A stretch of 64,000 nucleotides of DNA, taken from contig CM060915.1 in NCBI GenBank assembly GCA_030737875.1, positions 361,395,863 through 361,459,862 of the forward strand. Direction: 5' to 3'. This document shows, one piece after another, positions 44,962-57,360 of this stretch. The translations under genes were made by a program, and so were the position numbers. Within the stretch, counting starts at the first letter, position 1, and every line of letters starts with the position of its first letter. The DNA is from Allium sativum. Its lineage: Eukaryota > Streptophyta > Magnoliopsida > Asparagales > Amaryllidaceae. Below the pieces are notes generated by a model. That model did no database searches and had not been told where the DNA came from. It saw only the letters and a program-made list of their open reading frames with translations.

Positions 44962-44994
44962 TTTCGAGATAGCGTATACCCTGGCAAGGGTAAC
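44881..44994 (+). pseudogene. Out-of-frame RNase H segment between two frameshifts
   Basis: The expected end of RNase H and the linker to integrase are readable in frame 2 only, between an A-run with one extra base (44881-44884) and a C-run with one base too few (44979-44981). Upstream and downstream both read in frame 1, so the two lesions compensate, but a stop at 44959-44961 cuts the frame-1 reading. Either recent mutations or uncorrected homopolymer indels in the assembly could explain this. Confidence 0.85.
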
Positions 44995-46674
44995 GTGGTG
45001 GCGGACGCCTTGAGCAGAAAAAGGTTGTCCTTGAGTCCATTGTTCGTGGAACAACGAAGCTTGGAATTTATCTCGATGTTTGATTTCAGACCTTCCATTG
45101 ACTATATACCCGGTTTGCTAACATCCTTGGAGGTCAGACCTACTCTTTTGGGGCGGATTGGAGAAGCACAGAGGGACGACCCACAGTTGGTTGAGTTGGT
45201 AGAGAAGCTCATAAGGGGGGAGTCGTCCAGCCATTTGAGTAGGTACACCCTAGACGATAGGGGGTGCTTGCGTAGAGACGGTAGACTCTGTGTACCGCAA
45301 GACGAGGGTTTGAGGAAGGCTATTCTTGATGATGCACACCGTTCTAGGATGACTATTCATCCCGGTGGGGACAAGATGTACCAAGACATGAAGCGGGTTT
45401 TCTTCTGGGCCGGTATGAAGAAAGATGTGGCCGAGTATGTCGCTCGATGCTTGGTGTGCCAACAGGTGAAAGCGGAACAAAAGAAACCAGGTGGGTTGCT
45501 TCACCCAATGGAAGTTCCGCAATGGAAGTGGGATAGCGTCTCGATGGATTTTATTGACGGGTTACCCAGATCGAGAAAGGGTAATACGGGAATTTGGGTT
45601 GTGGTAGACAGACTTACTAAAAGCGCCCATTTCATACCTGTGAAGAGCAAGAGGACTGCTCCATGGCTAGCTTCAGTATATCTTCGAGAGATAGTTCGAT
45701 TGCATGGGGTACCCTCTAGCATAGTGAGTGATCGAGATCCTATCTTCGCTAGCGAGTTCTGGAAAAGTTTGCAAGAAGCAGTGGGGACTCAATTATGTCT
45801 AAGCACCGCATATCATCCTCAGACGGACGGCCAGACTGAGAGGGTGAATCGTGTCCTAGAAGACCTTTTGAGGCTTTGTATCTTAGATTTTGGAGGTACA
45901 TGGGAAGAGCATCTTCCATTGGTGGAGTTCGCATATAATAACAGCTTTCAGTCCAGTATTGGTATGGCTCCTTTCGAAGCTCTTTACGGAAGGCCTTGTC
46001 GATCACCTACATGTTGGTGGGAATCTACGGATAAGATCTTGCTTGGGCCTGATATGGTTAGGGAGACTTCTGAGAAGATTGACTTGATTCGAAGAAGGAT
46101 GAAAGCAGCGCAGGATAGGCAAAAATCTTATGCGGACAAGAGGAGGACGGATCTTGAGTTTGAAGTTGGGGACATGGTCTTTGTCAAAGTGTCTCCGTTA
46201 CGAAATGTGGTTCGCTTTGGATCTGTTGGGAAGTTAGCACCAAGGTTCGTAGGGCCGTTTCCTATTAAGGAAAGGATAGGACGGATGGCATATAGAGTGG
46301 AGTTGCCCGACAGACTTAGTGGTGTACATGATGTATTCCATGTGTCACATTTGAGGAAGTGCCTACATGAGACCGCAGAGGTGGTAGAGCCGAGCTTGCT
46401 TAGAGAAGTGGAAGTAGAGCGTGATGCGACTATTCGACGAGCTCCTACTCGCATCCTTGGGTCAGAGACTAGGAAATTGAGGAATCGAGAGGTTCAACTA
46501 GTCAAAGTACAATGGGGAGAAGATGAGGGCAACGCTACTTGGGAGACGGAAGCGAAGATGCGTTCATTGTACCCATTCCTTTTTGAGGGTATGTCTTTTA
46601 ACTTCTCCTTTATCGTTTGTCTAGTACTTATCTTATCTTTAGTATGTCCTCTCGTTAGTACTTTTGACCTTTAG
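44995..46674 (+). CDS. gag-pol polyprotein, second part (integrase and chromodomain)
   Basis: Open frame of 559 codons continuing the polyprotein. It opens at a GTG and is not an independent gene. Zinc-binding H115, H122, C152, C155. Catalytic triad D185 (in MDFI), D246 (in SDRD) and E282 (in TER), giving the D-x35-E spacing typical of integrases. A GPY/F-type module follows (~415-450, PRFVGPFPI). The C-terminal chromodomain is at ~480-532 ([20 protein letters not shown]), which in chromoviruses guides insertion towards marked chromatin. The ~27 residues after it are hydrophobic and probably unselected. Expression would need the upstream frame restored. Confidence 0.93.
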   Translation: MVADALSRKRLSLSPLFVEQRSLEFISMFDFRPSIDYIPGLLTSLEVRPTLLGRIGEAQRDDPQLVELVEKLIRGESSSHLSRYTLDDRGCLRRDGRLCVPQDEGLRKAILDDAHRSRMTIHPGGDKMYQDMKRVFFWAGMKKDVAEYVARCLVCQQVKAEQKKPGGLLHPMEVPQWKWDSVSMDFIDGLPRSRKGNTGIWVVVDRLTKSAHFIPVKSKRTAPWLASVYLREIVRLHGVPSSIVSDRDPIFASEFWKSLQEAVGTQLCLSTAYHPQTDGQTERVNRVLEDLLRLCILDFGGTWEEHLPLVEFAYNNSFQSSIGMAPFEALYGRPCRSPTCWWESTDKILLGPDMVRETSEKIDLIRRRMKAAQDRQKSYADKRRTDLEFEVGDMVFVKVSPLRNVVRFGSVGKLAPRFVGPFPIKERIGRMAYRVELPDRLSGVHDVFHVSHLRKCLHETAEVVEPSLLREVEVERDATIRRAPTRILGSETRKLRNREVQLVKVQWGEDEGNATWETEAKMRSLYPFLFEGMSFNFSFIVCLVLILSLVCPLVSTFDL

Positions 46675-47187
46675 ATAGGATAAACCTATGGTTGAAACAT
46701 GTGTTTGAGACATGTTATGGTTGATGGATGCATGTGGATGCAAGTGTTTGCTAGTGGTTGCTCGTGGATGCATATACACACACTCTAGACACTAGATCGG
46801 CTCAGTCACTTCATATTGCATATTGCATATAATTGTGTGTAGGTAGCTATATTTATGGATGTATAATGATTGTGTTATCATATGGATGATGCATTTTGGT
46901 GAATGATTGTGCACTCATGTAGATGTTGTATGTGTCGATAGGGTTCTCTCGCATACATAACGGATGCATGGCACTATCATGGTTTGCGTTAAGGAGGTCA
47001 ACTGAATCAGTAGACCGCCTGATTTTGCATTAGACAGGGAACATATACACACACTTTTTGCATATGTTCATACAGTATTAGAAACTTTAAGGACAATGGA
47101 TGCCAGTGTTTGATGGTTTAGTAGATGGTTGTTTGGTTGGTAGGATGCATTCTCCTTATCTTGGAGATTTCGGGGACGAAATCCTTT
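46675..47187 (+). mobile_element. Non-coding 3' interior of Tekay-like element
   Basis: About 510 bp between the pol stop and the PPT box, rich in GTTGATGGATGCATG-type words. No ORF. Confidence 0.8.
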
Positions 47188-47200
47188 AAGTAGGGGAGAA
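47166..47200 (+). promoter_or_regulatory. Stem-tetraloop and polypurine tract of Tekay-like element
   Basis: GATTTCG (47166-47172) GGGA (47173-47176) CGAAATC (47177-47183) is a perfect 7-bp stem with a GNRA-type loop, followed by CTTTAAGTAGGGGAGAA and the 3' LTR. Confidence 0.88.
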
Positions 47201-50189
47201 TGTAACACCCCGAATTTCAGTTAATATTAACATTCACAAATTAAAGAATAACTAATCCCAGATGTGGGAATTAGGGGAAACGGGTTGCTCCATTGCGTTC
47301 GTCTCGGAAAAATACGCGAAATAGAGTCTGAGTTTTCGAAAATCGGAGTCCGTATGAAGAAGATATGGACGAACGAAGTTAGGCAGAAAAACCGAAAACA
47401 AGCCAGAATGCACTGGCGCACTTGTGAAGTGCGCCAACACAAAAATACACTGGCGCACTTGGGAAGTGCGCCCGTGTCGAGCCAGAAACCTGCACAGCTT
47501 TCCGGTTTGACCCTGGTGCACCATTTTAGGGTTTGGCTGTGATTTGGGGCTATTCTCAAGAAGCTTCCGAGATCTGATGGTCCTAATCTAATTTAGGGTT
47601 AATCTAATGGCCTAAAACACTTGCCTAATCTATAAATACACCCTAACACTACCCTAATTCATACTAAAAATAGATCCAAGGGCCTCATGCCGTCAAATCA
47701 AAACTAGAAGGAGCCTCCACCAAATTTGAGAGGAAGTTGGCATCTCAAATCAACTCTAATCAAGTTCTAATCCACTCTAGCAACTTAATCTTCCTCATTG
47801 GAGTGCTAATTAGTTATTTGTGAGTTCCTATGCCTTTAGCAAGCAATTGCTAAACTAATTAGGATAGGATATTAGGAGGCTATGGATGTAAATGAGGATT
47901 TATGCATGTTGTGGTTGTCATATGTTATAAGTTCATATGCAAGTTTGTCTCTTTCTATGTATGACATGTTATGCAAGTTCATATGCAAGTTCATATGCAA
48001 GTTTGTCTCTTTTTATGATATGCATAACATATGCAAGGTTGCCTCTATGTATGACATGTTATGCAAGCTCATATGCAAGTTTATATGCAAGTTCATATGC
48101 AAGTCTATATGCAAGTTCATATGCAAGTCTATATGCAAGTTCATATGCAAGTCTATATGCAAGTTCATATGCAAGTTTGTCTCTTTTTATGATATGCATA
48201 ACATATGCAAGGTTGCCTCTATGTATGACATGTTATGTAAGTTCATATGCAAGTTCATATGCAAGTTTATATGCAAGTTCATATGCAAGTTTGGGTTAAT
48301 GATTTATGCTAGTTGGGTTTAATGTTTTGATGCAAGTTGACACCTTTTAAACCCATGTAAATGCCAACGTTGTGCTAAGATTGAACCCATTACATTTATA
48401 GTGAATCTTCCCATTTATATGACATGTCATGAGAACGAATTACGTGGGAAACGATGGGGTTAATATGCATGTTAATAGAAATGTGTAAAGTTGGTATGCT
48501 TAAGCATAACATAAAATGAATGGACATAATTGGGAATTTACCTATTAAGTTAGGTCTACCCATATTATGGAGTTGGGAATTTACCTATTAAGTTAGGTCT
48601 ACCCATACTACGGAATTGGGAATTTACCTATTGAGTTAGGTCTACCCATATTCTTAAAAATGTGTAATTAATTAGGGATAATTAATACAAATTATGGGGG
48701 TGATTAATTAGGTGTAATTAATCAACTAAGACACGAGGTTGGACCCTTTTGTAGCGGAAGTCTGCCCGGAACCGACCGGCAAATCCAGCAGCTACCAATG
48801 ATTGGCCCAATGTGAGAGGTCTTAGTCATAAATTAAATATGTGATTAAAGTAAAGACACGAGGTTAGACCCTTTTATGACGGAAGTCTGCCCGGACCCAA
48901 CCGGCATATCCAGCAGTCGTAAAAGGTGGTCTAATGTGAGAGGTCTTTATGAGGTCATGATCTTAATTAATTAATTAAGAAACACTTAACCATATTAGCA
49001 TGTAGAGGGACATGAGGGGTTAAGTGGGTGCCTTGGGTGGCATGTGGAAATCTAGTGGTTGCCTTGGGTGGCAATAGAAAATACGATTAGAATACTTAAC
49101 CAAAGTGGAACATGTAATTAAAACATGATTAAAGGGTTAAGTGGTATACACTAGAAATGACAAGCTTAGGTGGGTAGCTTGTGGGGGCCCATTTCAACCA
49201 ATATTCCAAACATATCTTTGTGGGCTCGACCCAAGTCGAGGACGGGACACGCATATTGGGCTTGACTATAAGAGGCCAAAACGGGGTAGCGGTGGCAACG
49301 CGAGTCCAACGGGTTTCATATGCGTGTGTGGACCTGGGCTGGTAGGTAAGACGTTGTTGCATCGTGTAGATATAAGCCGTGCACCATTTGTTGTATCGGG
49401 TTGCCACTATGGGGAGTGATACACCGCATTGTGGGGCCAACACGGGTATCTACGGTAGGGAGCCGATCGCTTGGGAGTAGTGGGTACACCTAGTGGAGAT
49501 AGGGGCAGGCGGCACCTATGTAGTCAGCTAGGGGTACACGAAACTACTGGGTAAATTTACTAAGTCCTTGGGAGGGATCAACCTTTAAGTAGGAATGACT
49601 GGTGTGGTGCAGTGTAGTAATTATCCTTGGGTGGGTAAATGCGTCTTTATCGTTATCTTAGTTCATTCTAAGTCTGATTGGCTACTGAGTGTAGTCATTT
49701 ATCCCCAGTCACACCGTGCCAAGTTATATCATACCCTAATTACTTTAATGATTGCATTGTTAAAGTTATAGGACTCGCTCAGACTTATGTCTGACCCCGT
49801 TGTTTTTATCTTTTTTTCCAACCCTCAGGTTCTCAGAGTGGGCCCAACACGAGTGGGCTTTGATCAGGCTGCTTTTATTACTCTCTTGGAGCTTGGACCC
49901 TAGATGTAGAGCTCAGCTTACCCTTTTCTTTTATGGCTATCAGTTCATGTATTGGGATTATGTATTTTTATTTATCAGGATGGATATTTTGTACTTGACT
50001 CTTATTATGGTTTTGTGATGTAACCAAACATGTTTTACTTTCCGCTGAAATGAAATGATGTTTTAAATTTTCAAGTATTACTTATATCTGTCTTGCTGTA
50101 ATTTCTCTGTTCTATATTCACTTAAAAATACTCCACCGATGTTATGGCATTCCCTTAGCGAGTGACCATAGCGGGAGTGGGGTGTTACA
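47201..50189 (+). repeat. 3' LTR of Tekay-like element (2989 bp)
   Basis: Near-identical copy of 39058-42033. The 13-bp length difference is mostly explained by the 12-bp repeat array (47930-48295), which has one unit fewer in its first block and two more in its second. TATA box at 47631-47638. Confidence 0.95.
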
Positions 50190-50194
50190 CAAAA
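50190..50194. repeat. Target site duplication CAAAA, right copy
   Basis: Matches 39053-39057. Confidence 0.92.
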
Positions 50195-50584
50195 TTTAAA
50201 AATAACCATAGTTAGCATCTAATAAATATCTATTGAAGAGGAATGTCTCATGAAGCTATATTTCAAATTTCAAGTCATTTAGAGTTCGCATGAAGAAGTT
50301 ATGATCGATTGAAGATGGATAGGTAAGGATCAAATTGGAAGAAGCTTCAGAATACTAAGTAAGGATTGCCATATAGGTATTGATAACAATCCCTATTACT
50401 TGCTCTAAATAGGGTGGAATCCCTAGTGATTGATTTGATGTGTTATAGAGCATATTTGTGAAATCGGGAAAGGATCAAAACTACCATGCAATGAACAAAG
50501 CAAGAATAAAAAGGCAGACTTTAGGAGATTGGCTAAACACAAGGACCGTCATCGTTCCAATCATTAATACTTTCCCAGTATATG
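50195..50584. other. Spacer, continuation of the 37721-39052 region
   Basis: About 390 bp of sequence without similarity to the LTRs and without a credible ORF. It ends where LTR F begins. Confidence 0.6.
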
Positions 50585-53500
50585 TGTGAAGACCCGTAAC
50601 TTCTCCGGTAAGGAAAGCCCGGATACTTTGAGAATAACACACAAAAGAACGCATACAGAAGAACATTTCATTGTTAATTACAACAATTCATCAGAATACA
50701 AGAATATACAGAGTATAAATGAATAAAATACATTCGATAAATATCAGAGATTACAATACATTACATAGCAGCTGAAAAATAATACAATAAACAACTGAAA
50801 GAGATATACGGATACAGAGCTTTTCGGATATCATTCCAGTTGTAAACCAGGTTCCTATGAATATAAATCTGCAAAACCAAAACTACTAGCTGCCCATGTC
50901 AAAATAAGGTCACCTGGAGTTTAGGTTAAAACAATAAACTCCGGGTCAGTCATGGGACTGGTATGAGAATTAAAACAGTTATTAATCTTTATTTTAAAGT
51001 TAGGTAAATCAAGGGACCACGCCGTATAACACGGAACGGGTTTCCTTCCAAGAATACCAGTGCATAAAACAACAGCACAATGCTAAATAAATAACAATGA
51101 AGCTATTATAAGACCCAGGTCCCATCACACAATACAACGCAAGCCGGAGGATAGGGTTTTTACCTTATAATAGCCAAGAATGCTTGGTATGTGAAATTTC
51201 ATGTTTTATTATTACTATAAGTGTATAGTGTCAAAACAATTTCAAATCATAAGTATCAATCATAGACGGCATGGGTACCATATATCATGTCGCTAATACT
51301 AGGCTCTACAAATAAAACCGCAAAGTCACTTATTGAAAGCTGGATTTCCATCTGTGAACCGAGGCAAAAGATAGTCCTCACCGAATTCGAGACTGTCTAG
51401 CCCGAGTCTCAGGCAAGCGCGTAGACAAGCCTTTGGATCGTCAGGGCCGGTCCACCGATGTGGATTAAAATGCCTGAACACTGCTTTTCCCCGCCCTTTG
51501 GGGGCGTAAATGAGCCAACAAATGACTCCATCGGCTTCACATAGTCACCGATATATCCGAGGCGCCTCGCAACAGCAACAACCACATAAGTCAAACTCGT
51601 CAGGGCGTGTAAAACCACTGACGCCACTTCTAACTAGAAGGAAACGCATGCCCTCCCTGATGTCCTCTCCCGTTTCTGGTTCATAACCGGGGTGTGAGGC
51701 TCGCGAATCAACGCTACACAAAGCTATGCCACACAGGCTGTGCTTTGATCATCAACCACGAGACTTTGCTTTTCAACAAAAGCCTTGATCATTTATCACT
51801 TAGTCATGCCACACAGGCAATTCACTCCATGCGTTTGATGTCCATCAATATATAACCTATGAGCTCGTACGTCTCAGAGAAGGGCGTTAAGCAAGAGAAT
51901 AAATTCTTCGTCGCCAAACAGATATATATTTAATAGAAATCAATCACACAGAATAAAATCCAATGTCAGATACACAGTCAATTTACAAGTTCGTTCTGGG
52001 TATGAGTGAAACCGGAGGCACCTAGTACCCCGCATATCCATCGATCTCCAAGTACGTCTGGACGATCACTAACTGATTCCCTCCTCTTGGGTGTACGGCC
52101 CAATCAAGATCATCAGTAATTATCCAAACGACGTGAAGACCTCCGGTCTTCAACCACCATCTTCATCTTCGACTCATCGTTGAATCAGTTATTCAGAATG
52201 GGATAAACCCGGTCTTTCCAAATAACTCTCGTATATAATAAACAAGTGTTACACAAACACAACATACGCCTCATTCCAATTCATCAGTCACTAACCGTAA
52301 ATTAACAAGAGAATAATTCCCCAAATATTAACCCTGTAAGCCGAAACCAACATCAGATCAATACCCAGAAAACCATTCTGCTTAGCTAACCTACAGTTAG
52401 TTTCTAAATTTCACATTTCTTAGGGAAAGGTTCCCATTAATTTTATCAAAGATAAATTCTTTTAAATTTATTCTTTAATCTTCTTTTGAATATCAATTCA
52501 AACTAGTCGGGATTAGCGAACCTTACCGAAGTAATCATTTGTTTTAATTTCCCAATCCCAACCTATTCATCCCATGAAGTAAAACTGGTAATTCTTCATA
52601 TCTAATACCACGGTGTTATCGGTAAATTCAATTACCATTTCACGTTAAAATCTAATTAAAGATTTAACTATCGCCTGGAGCAAAACTGGTGATACTCCAT
52701 TCTCGATCATTTCAAACTAATTAAAGATTCATTAAAACTCCACTTGGTTTTAATCTTGCCAAAAATCAATTTTAATGATTATTTAACTTGGGAAAACATA
52801 TTCTGCCTTTAACTGGGTTAAGGAACCAATGTCATTTAAAACACGGTTCACGATAAACCCAAAATCATGTTCTATTCCATCAGTCTTTAACCGTAAATTA
52901 GCAAGTGAACAATTCCCTAAGTAATAACCCCGAAGGCCGAAACCAACATCAGATCAATACCCAGGAGACCATTCAACTTAACTAATCTCCAGTTAGTTTC
53001 TGATTTTCTTAACTCCATTGAGTCTAAGAACAGTTTTATTGAAGATACCATTCACGACAAACCCAAATCACATTTGATATTAAATACAAGGCTCTGAATA
53101 GAAAATATATTGGCTTATATTCAATATCAAATTCTATGATCAACAAATATCGTATTGGAGATAACGATATAAATATATCTTTCAAATTTCCATAACAATA
53201 TACGTATAATCACGAAATCCAACATCAAAATATTCCAAAGACAATTTCGATTCAAATCCATTCCAATTCAATTATTGGAATTTCTGGTTATTTTCCAAAA
53301 CCATTTCAAATCCACTTTATTTATTTTAAAAATAAATAGAATTATAATTCTAGTTCAAAACTAGTTCATTTCGATAAAAATCTATTTTTATCTTTTTAAG
53401 TTTGGAACTTTTCATCCCAATTCTTCACAAATTATTTCTTATGATTTTACACAAATTATTACTATTTTTTATAATTTTATCAAGGCCCGTACAGTCGATT

Positions 53501-55419
53501 TCCATCAACGGCCATCGAACTGCACTTATAACGACCTTTTCCAAATTTGATTCGGACATAATTCCAAATCCAACCGTTAGATTTCAAATCTCTAATATTC
53601 TTTACAAAGATCTTTTCGATACGAACCCAACGGTTCCGGTTTTAGGAGAATCCGACGGTCGGATCTCCCGCAATATCCATTCGAAGTCAATGGTCAAAAT
53701 TCGCAAACTGCCGCAGCGCGGCGCGTTCTATTCAGGCCATTATATTATATGTATAATATATATAATATATACTTCGTCGATTTCCTTTTAAAACATATTT
53801 TATAAATCGTTTAAATTCGTTTTCAAAACGATTTCAACTTACTTTTCAAATTCAAATCAAGATTGAATTTTTTAATATAAATTCGTTTTAATTTCATTTC
53901 AAATCGATTTCAATTTAATTCGAATTTCAATTCATTTCAATTTAATTCGAATTTCAAATCTATTCAATTTAATTTGAATTTCAAATCTATTCAATTTAAT
54001 TCGAATTTCAAATCTGTTCAATTTAATTCGAATTTCAAATCACTTCAATTTAATTCGAATTTCAAATCACTTCAATTTAATTCGAATTTCAAATCACTTT
54101 CAATATTCATTGAAAAATGAATAAAATCGATATAAATATCGTTCACGTCAAAATGGCGTCAATCTAATCAACACGGCTTTTATTCAACACATGAATGTTT
54201 ATTCTATTCAACACATGAATATTTTTCAATTCGACACATGAATTTATTTTCTATTCAACACATGAATTTATTTTCTATATTGGAATGAGGCACAATCAAT
54301 TACCATATAATGTTAATTATATGGATTTTCTACAACACATGTATATAATAGCAACGATAAATAATCAACCATCATCCAGAGTGCACCACACAATCGCATA
54401 AGCATTAAATATAAATAATTAACGCTTACACAGTCTGTCGACCAATCGATCGACATACAACTAAATAATTGGGATTAGTGTATGTCAAATATCATCCCAA
54501 CACCCGTGTGGGGTTTCAAATCAACAAACACAAATTTTATTTATCTGGTTGGGCGATGTGTAAAATTTATCGTCCCAATCAATATTAGTCAAATCAGTGT
54601 ATATAAACAAATCGTCTGATTTGTTTATTACTATTTATTTTATACATACGTTAAAAATCATATTTTTAACTATAAATATTTTATTTCATTTCACATCACA
54701 CAATCAAATTTCACAACACAGAAATCAAACAAACAAGTCATCTATGGTCTGTGGATGACGGGTGTCGGGTGCTACTAAACACCGTCTGCATCCTTGTATA
54801 TATTTCAAACTAGAAATTAAATTAAAAGTGAGGAGTTCTCACCGACTAGCTAAACCAAACGCCACGACTCTTCATATGTAGGAATCTTCGTCGTTCTCTC
54901 CTTTTGGCACTTTCATTGTCCGTAGCCACTACATATATAAAAATCGCATTTTTATATTGTCATCACATATATAAAAATCACATTTTTATTCTTCTCACTA
55001 TATAAAAATTATATTTCTGATTCACTTCTTATACAAAAATCATATTTTTATTTCAAAGTTATATGGGTCAAATCATATTTTTATACGACTGAAAATCATA
55101 ACTTTCCTATGGTAAAAGTCGCCTCCTTAACATATTAAAAATCCAATCTTTTCCCACTCTAAAAATCAAATCTTTTCTCTATAATATTAAAAATCTCGAC
55201 TTCATATTTCTAAATAAAAAAAATCATATTTTACAATCATAAAAATCATAGCTTTTCCTTATTAAAATACGATCTTTCCAAAGTTAAAAATACAATCCTT
55301 CAAACATTAAAAAAATTTGACCTTTCAAAAATTAAAAATCTGACCTTTTAAAAATTAAAAATCCGACCTTTTAACTAATAAAAATCCTATCTTTTAACTA
55401 ATAAAAATCCAATCTTTTA
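50585..55419 (-). mobile_element. Family-1 long LTR, copy F (interrupted by copy D)
   Basis: Plus-strand reading starts TGTGAAGACCCG and is collinear with element A's LTR from 5938, with many substitutions and indels. It is more diverged than A and lacks the 97-bp array (only TTCAACACATGAAT-type remnants at 54180-54270). It carries the conserved hairpins at 50916-50960 and 54828-54842 and the AT palindrome array (54930-55100). It stops at 55419 where D begins; the remainder would lie beyond D and E. Confidence 0.82.
54828..54842 (-). promoter_or_regulatory. GTGAG/CTCAC hairpin, copy F
   Basis: GTGAG (54828-54832), loop GAGTT, CTCAC (54838-54842). The loop sequence differs from A's but the pairing is kept. 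Confidence 0.5.
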
Positions 55420-56309
55420 TGTAATAACCCGGAAATCCGAGCCAATTTAAAATTTTTATTTTGGCAATATTAGCGAATTTTGAATATTTAAAATGAATTA
55501 TTTTAAATAAAAACGACGAGAAATTTATTTTAAATAGAATTAGAACGTATATATTTTTATAGCTCATCGTTGGAATATAAATATTTATTTATAATTATAA
55601 AAGGAATTGAAAATGGCGTGGTAGTTCGATAATTCGATTTCAAAATTCAAATGAATGTACAGGATTCAAAATAAACCGGATTTTAGCGAAACCAAAAATA
55701 TTTGAATCTAATTGAGAATATCTTTCCAACGAATCGGAAAAATTGAAATTTCATAGCGGGGATAAAAAGTTATGTCCAGTTGAAATTTCAGAATAGTCGC
55801 TATGGAATTTCGGCCCTTAGAAAATGGCCATTTTGCAAACGACCTCGGTTTTCGACGAAACCACTTTTGTTGGATCCGGGATGTCAAATTATTGCTAGGT
55901 TTCAAATTTCATAATTTTTCGAATCAATATGTGAGCGTGGCATAGGAAAACGCGTTTGACCAGTTTAAGTTGATTTTAATCGACTGGAAAATGACTATTT
56001 TACAAACGGTCTCAGAATTCAACGAAACTAGTTTTGTTATGACCGTATTGTTAATACGAAGCTAGAAAATATTTTTTGGGAATTTTTAGAGTTAGTATGT
56101 GACCCCAGTAAATTGAAATGCGCGTTCAAATTCAATATATAGAGATATATTTTGATTTTGACGAAAACTGATCGAAATGATCGAATCAGCTTGTTATACA
56201 TATCCCATTGTGTTCGGAATGGGGGTAATTAGCTATGGACAACAGGCGGTGGGTCTCGTTTCGAGGTCGAAAATAAAAGTTGCTTTTTAGAATAAATTAA
56301 ACAATAAAA

Positions 56310-56678
56310 TATATATTATTTCTCTCTCTCTCTTATATATTACCTCTTCCCTCTCGTTGACCAAATCAGAAGAAAAAAGAAAGAAAGAAAAAAAATCGCG
56401 CTTAACCCCTCCGACCTCGTCTACGCGCCACCGCCAGAAGGCCCCACCGTCGTGCCACATCTCCTCCGCACCACCTTCTTCTTCTCCCCTCCTCGTCGAT
56501 CGAAGTCCCCTCCCCCCAATTCGATACCCCCGAGCCCCCCCAAACCACCCTGTGCCACCGCGACGCAACCCCCCCTCTGCAGTCCTCCGCGCTCGAGCCC
56601 CCCCCCCCCCCCCGACCCTCCGCAGCTCCAACGCGAGCTCCGTCAGCTCGAGACCCCCCTCTTCTAGACGCTGTAAGT
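56310..56678 (+). promoter_or_regulatory. Predicted promoter, GC-rich leader and splice donor of copy D
   Basis: A TA-rich stretch and (CT)n (56305-56345, with TTATATATT) precede a C-rich leader with a run of about 15 C (near 56600), ending at CGCT-GTAAGT (donor 56673-56678), 1253 bp from the LTR start. The 125-aa ORF here is Pro/Ser-rich composition only. Confidence 0.5.
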
Positions 56679-56929
56679 TCTTTCCTTTTTTTTATCTTAT
56701 TTTTATTTTAATTTACTTTAAATATTCAGTTTAGGATAATTAAAATGGCTTTGTTTATTTTATTTTATTTTTTGAAATAAAAATCAGTTTTATATATTCT
56801 ACCAAATTGAAAGGAAGAGATTCTTGCAATAAAAAGATTTGATTTTTTTAATTCTATAAAGATTTGATTCTTAGTGAAGTAAAGACGATGTTGTTATAAG
56901 TAGAAAGGCGAAATTTTTATAAGATGTAG

Positions 56930-57360
56930 ATATTAAAAATACAATCTTTATATGATAAAAAGGTTAAAAATATAATTTTTATATTTTAGAAAGAATAAAA
57001 ATAATTTGATTTTTAATTTATAGAAGATAAAGATATGATTTTTATATAATGTGGATAGTAAAAATAGGATTTTTATAGTATAGGAAGAATAAAAATACGA
57101 TTTTTATCTTATATAACTAGTAAAAATTTGATCTTCATATAGTAGTGAGAGTAAAAATATGATTTTTTAATTATATATATGTCGAAATAAAAATGTGATT
57201 TTTATAGCATTGAAATAAAAATCCGATCTTTGTATAAGAAGAAGAAATATAAAAATATAATTTTTATATAGGAACGAGCGTTGAGAAAATATATAAAGTA
57301 AGAATAAAAATATGATTTTTATTTATTGAATGAAGCAATAAAAATATAATTTTTTATTTG
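56930..57360. repeat. AT palindrome array, copy D
   Basis: Variants of ATAAAAAT-ATG-ATTTTTAT at intervals of about 30-60 bp, orientation reversed relative to A. Confidence 0.75.

Larger units (their letters stand above)
39058..50189 (+). mobile_element. Tekay-like Ty3/gypsy chromovirus, nearly complete (11.1 kb)
   Basis: Full layout: TSD, 5' LTR (39058-42033), PBS (42036-42047), gag-pol (42235-46674), PPT (about 47188-47200), 3' LTR (47201-50189), TSD. Domain order gag-PR-RT-RH-IN-chromodomain defines a chromovirus. The ~3-kb LTRs and the TTCGGGGACGAA box before the PPT fit the Tekay/Del lineage. The LTRs differ at only a few dozen positions at most plus repeat-number changes, so insertion is recent. 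Two single-base frameshifts make it defective as assembled. It shares PBS type and PPT-side box with A, B and C and is the only coding element in the window. Confidence 0.95.

Noticed and set aside
44995..44997. An independent integrase gene starting here
   Set aside because: The codon is GTG inside the polyprotein; homology and frame show that it continues the interrupted pol.
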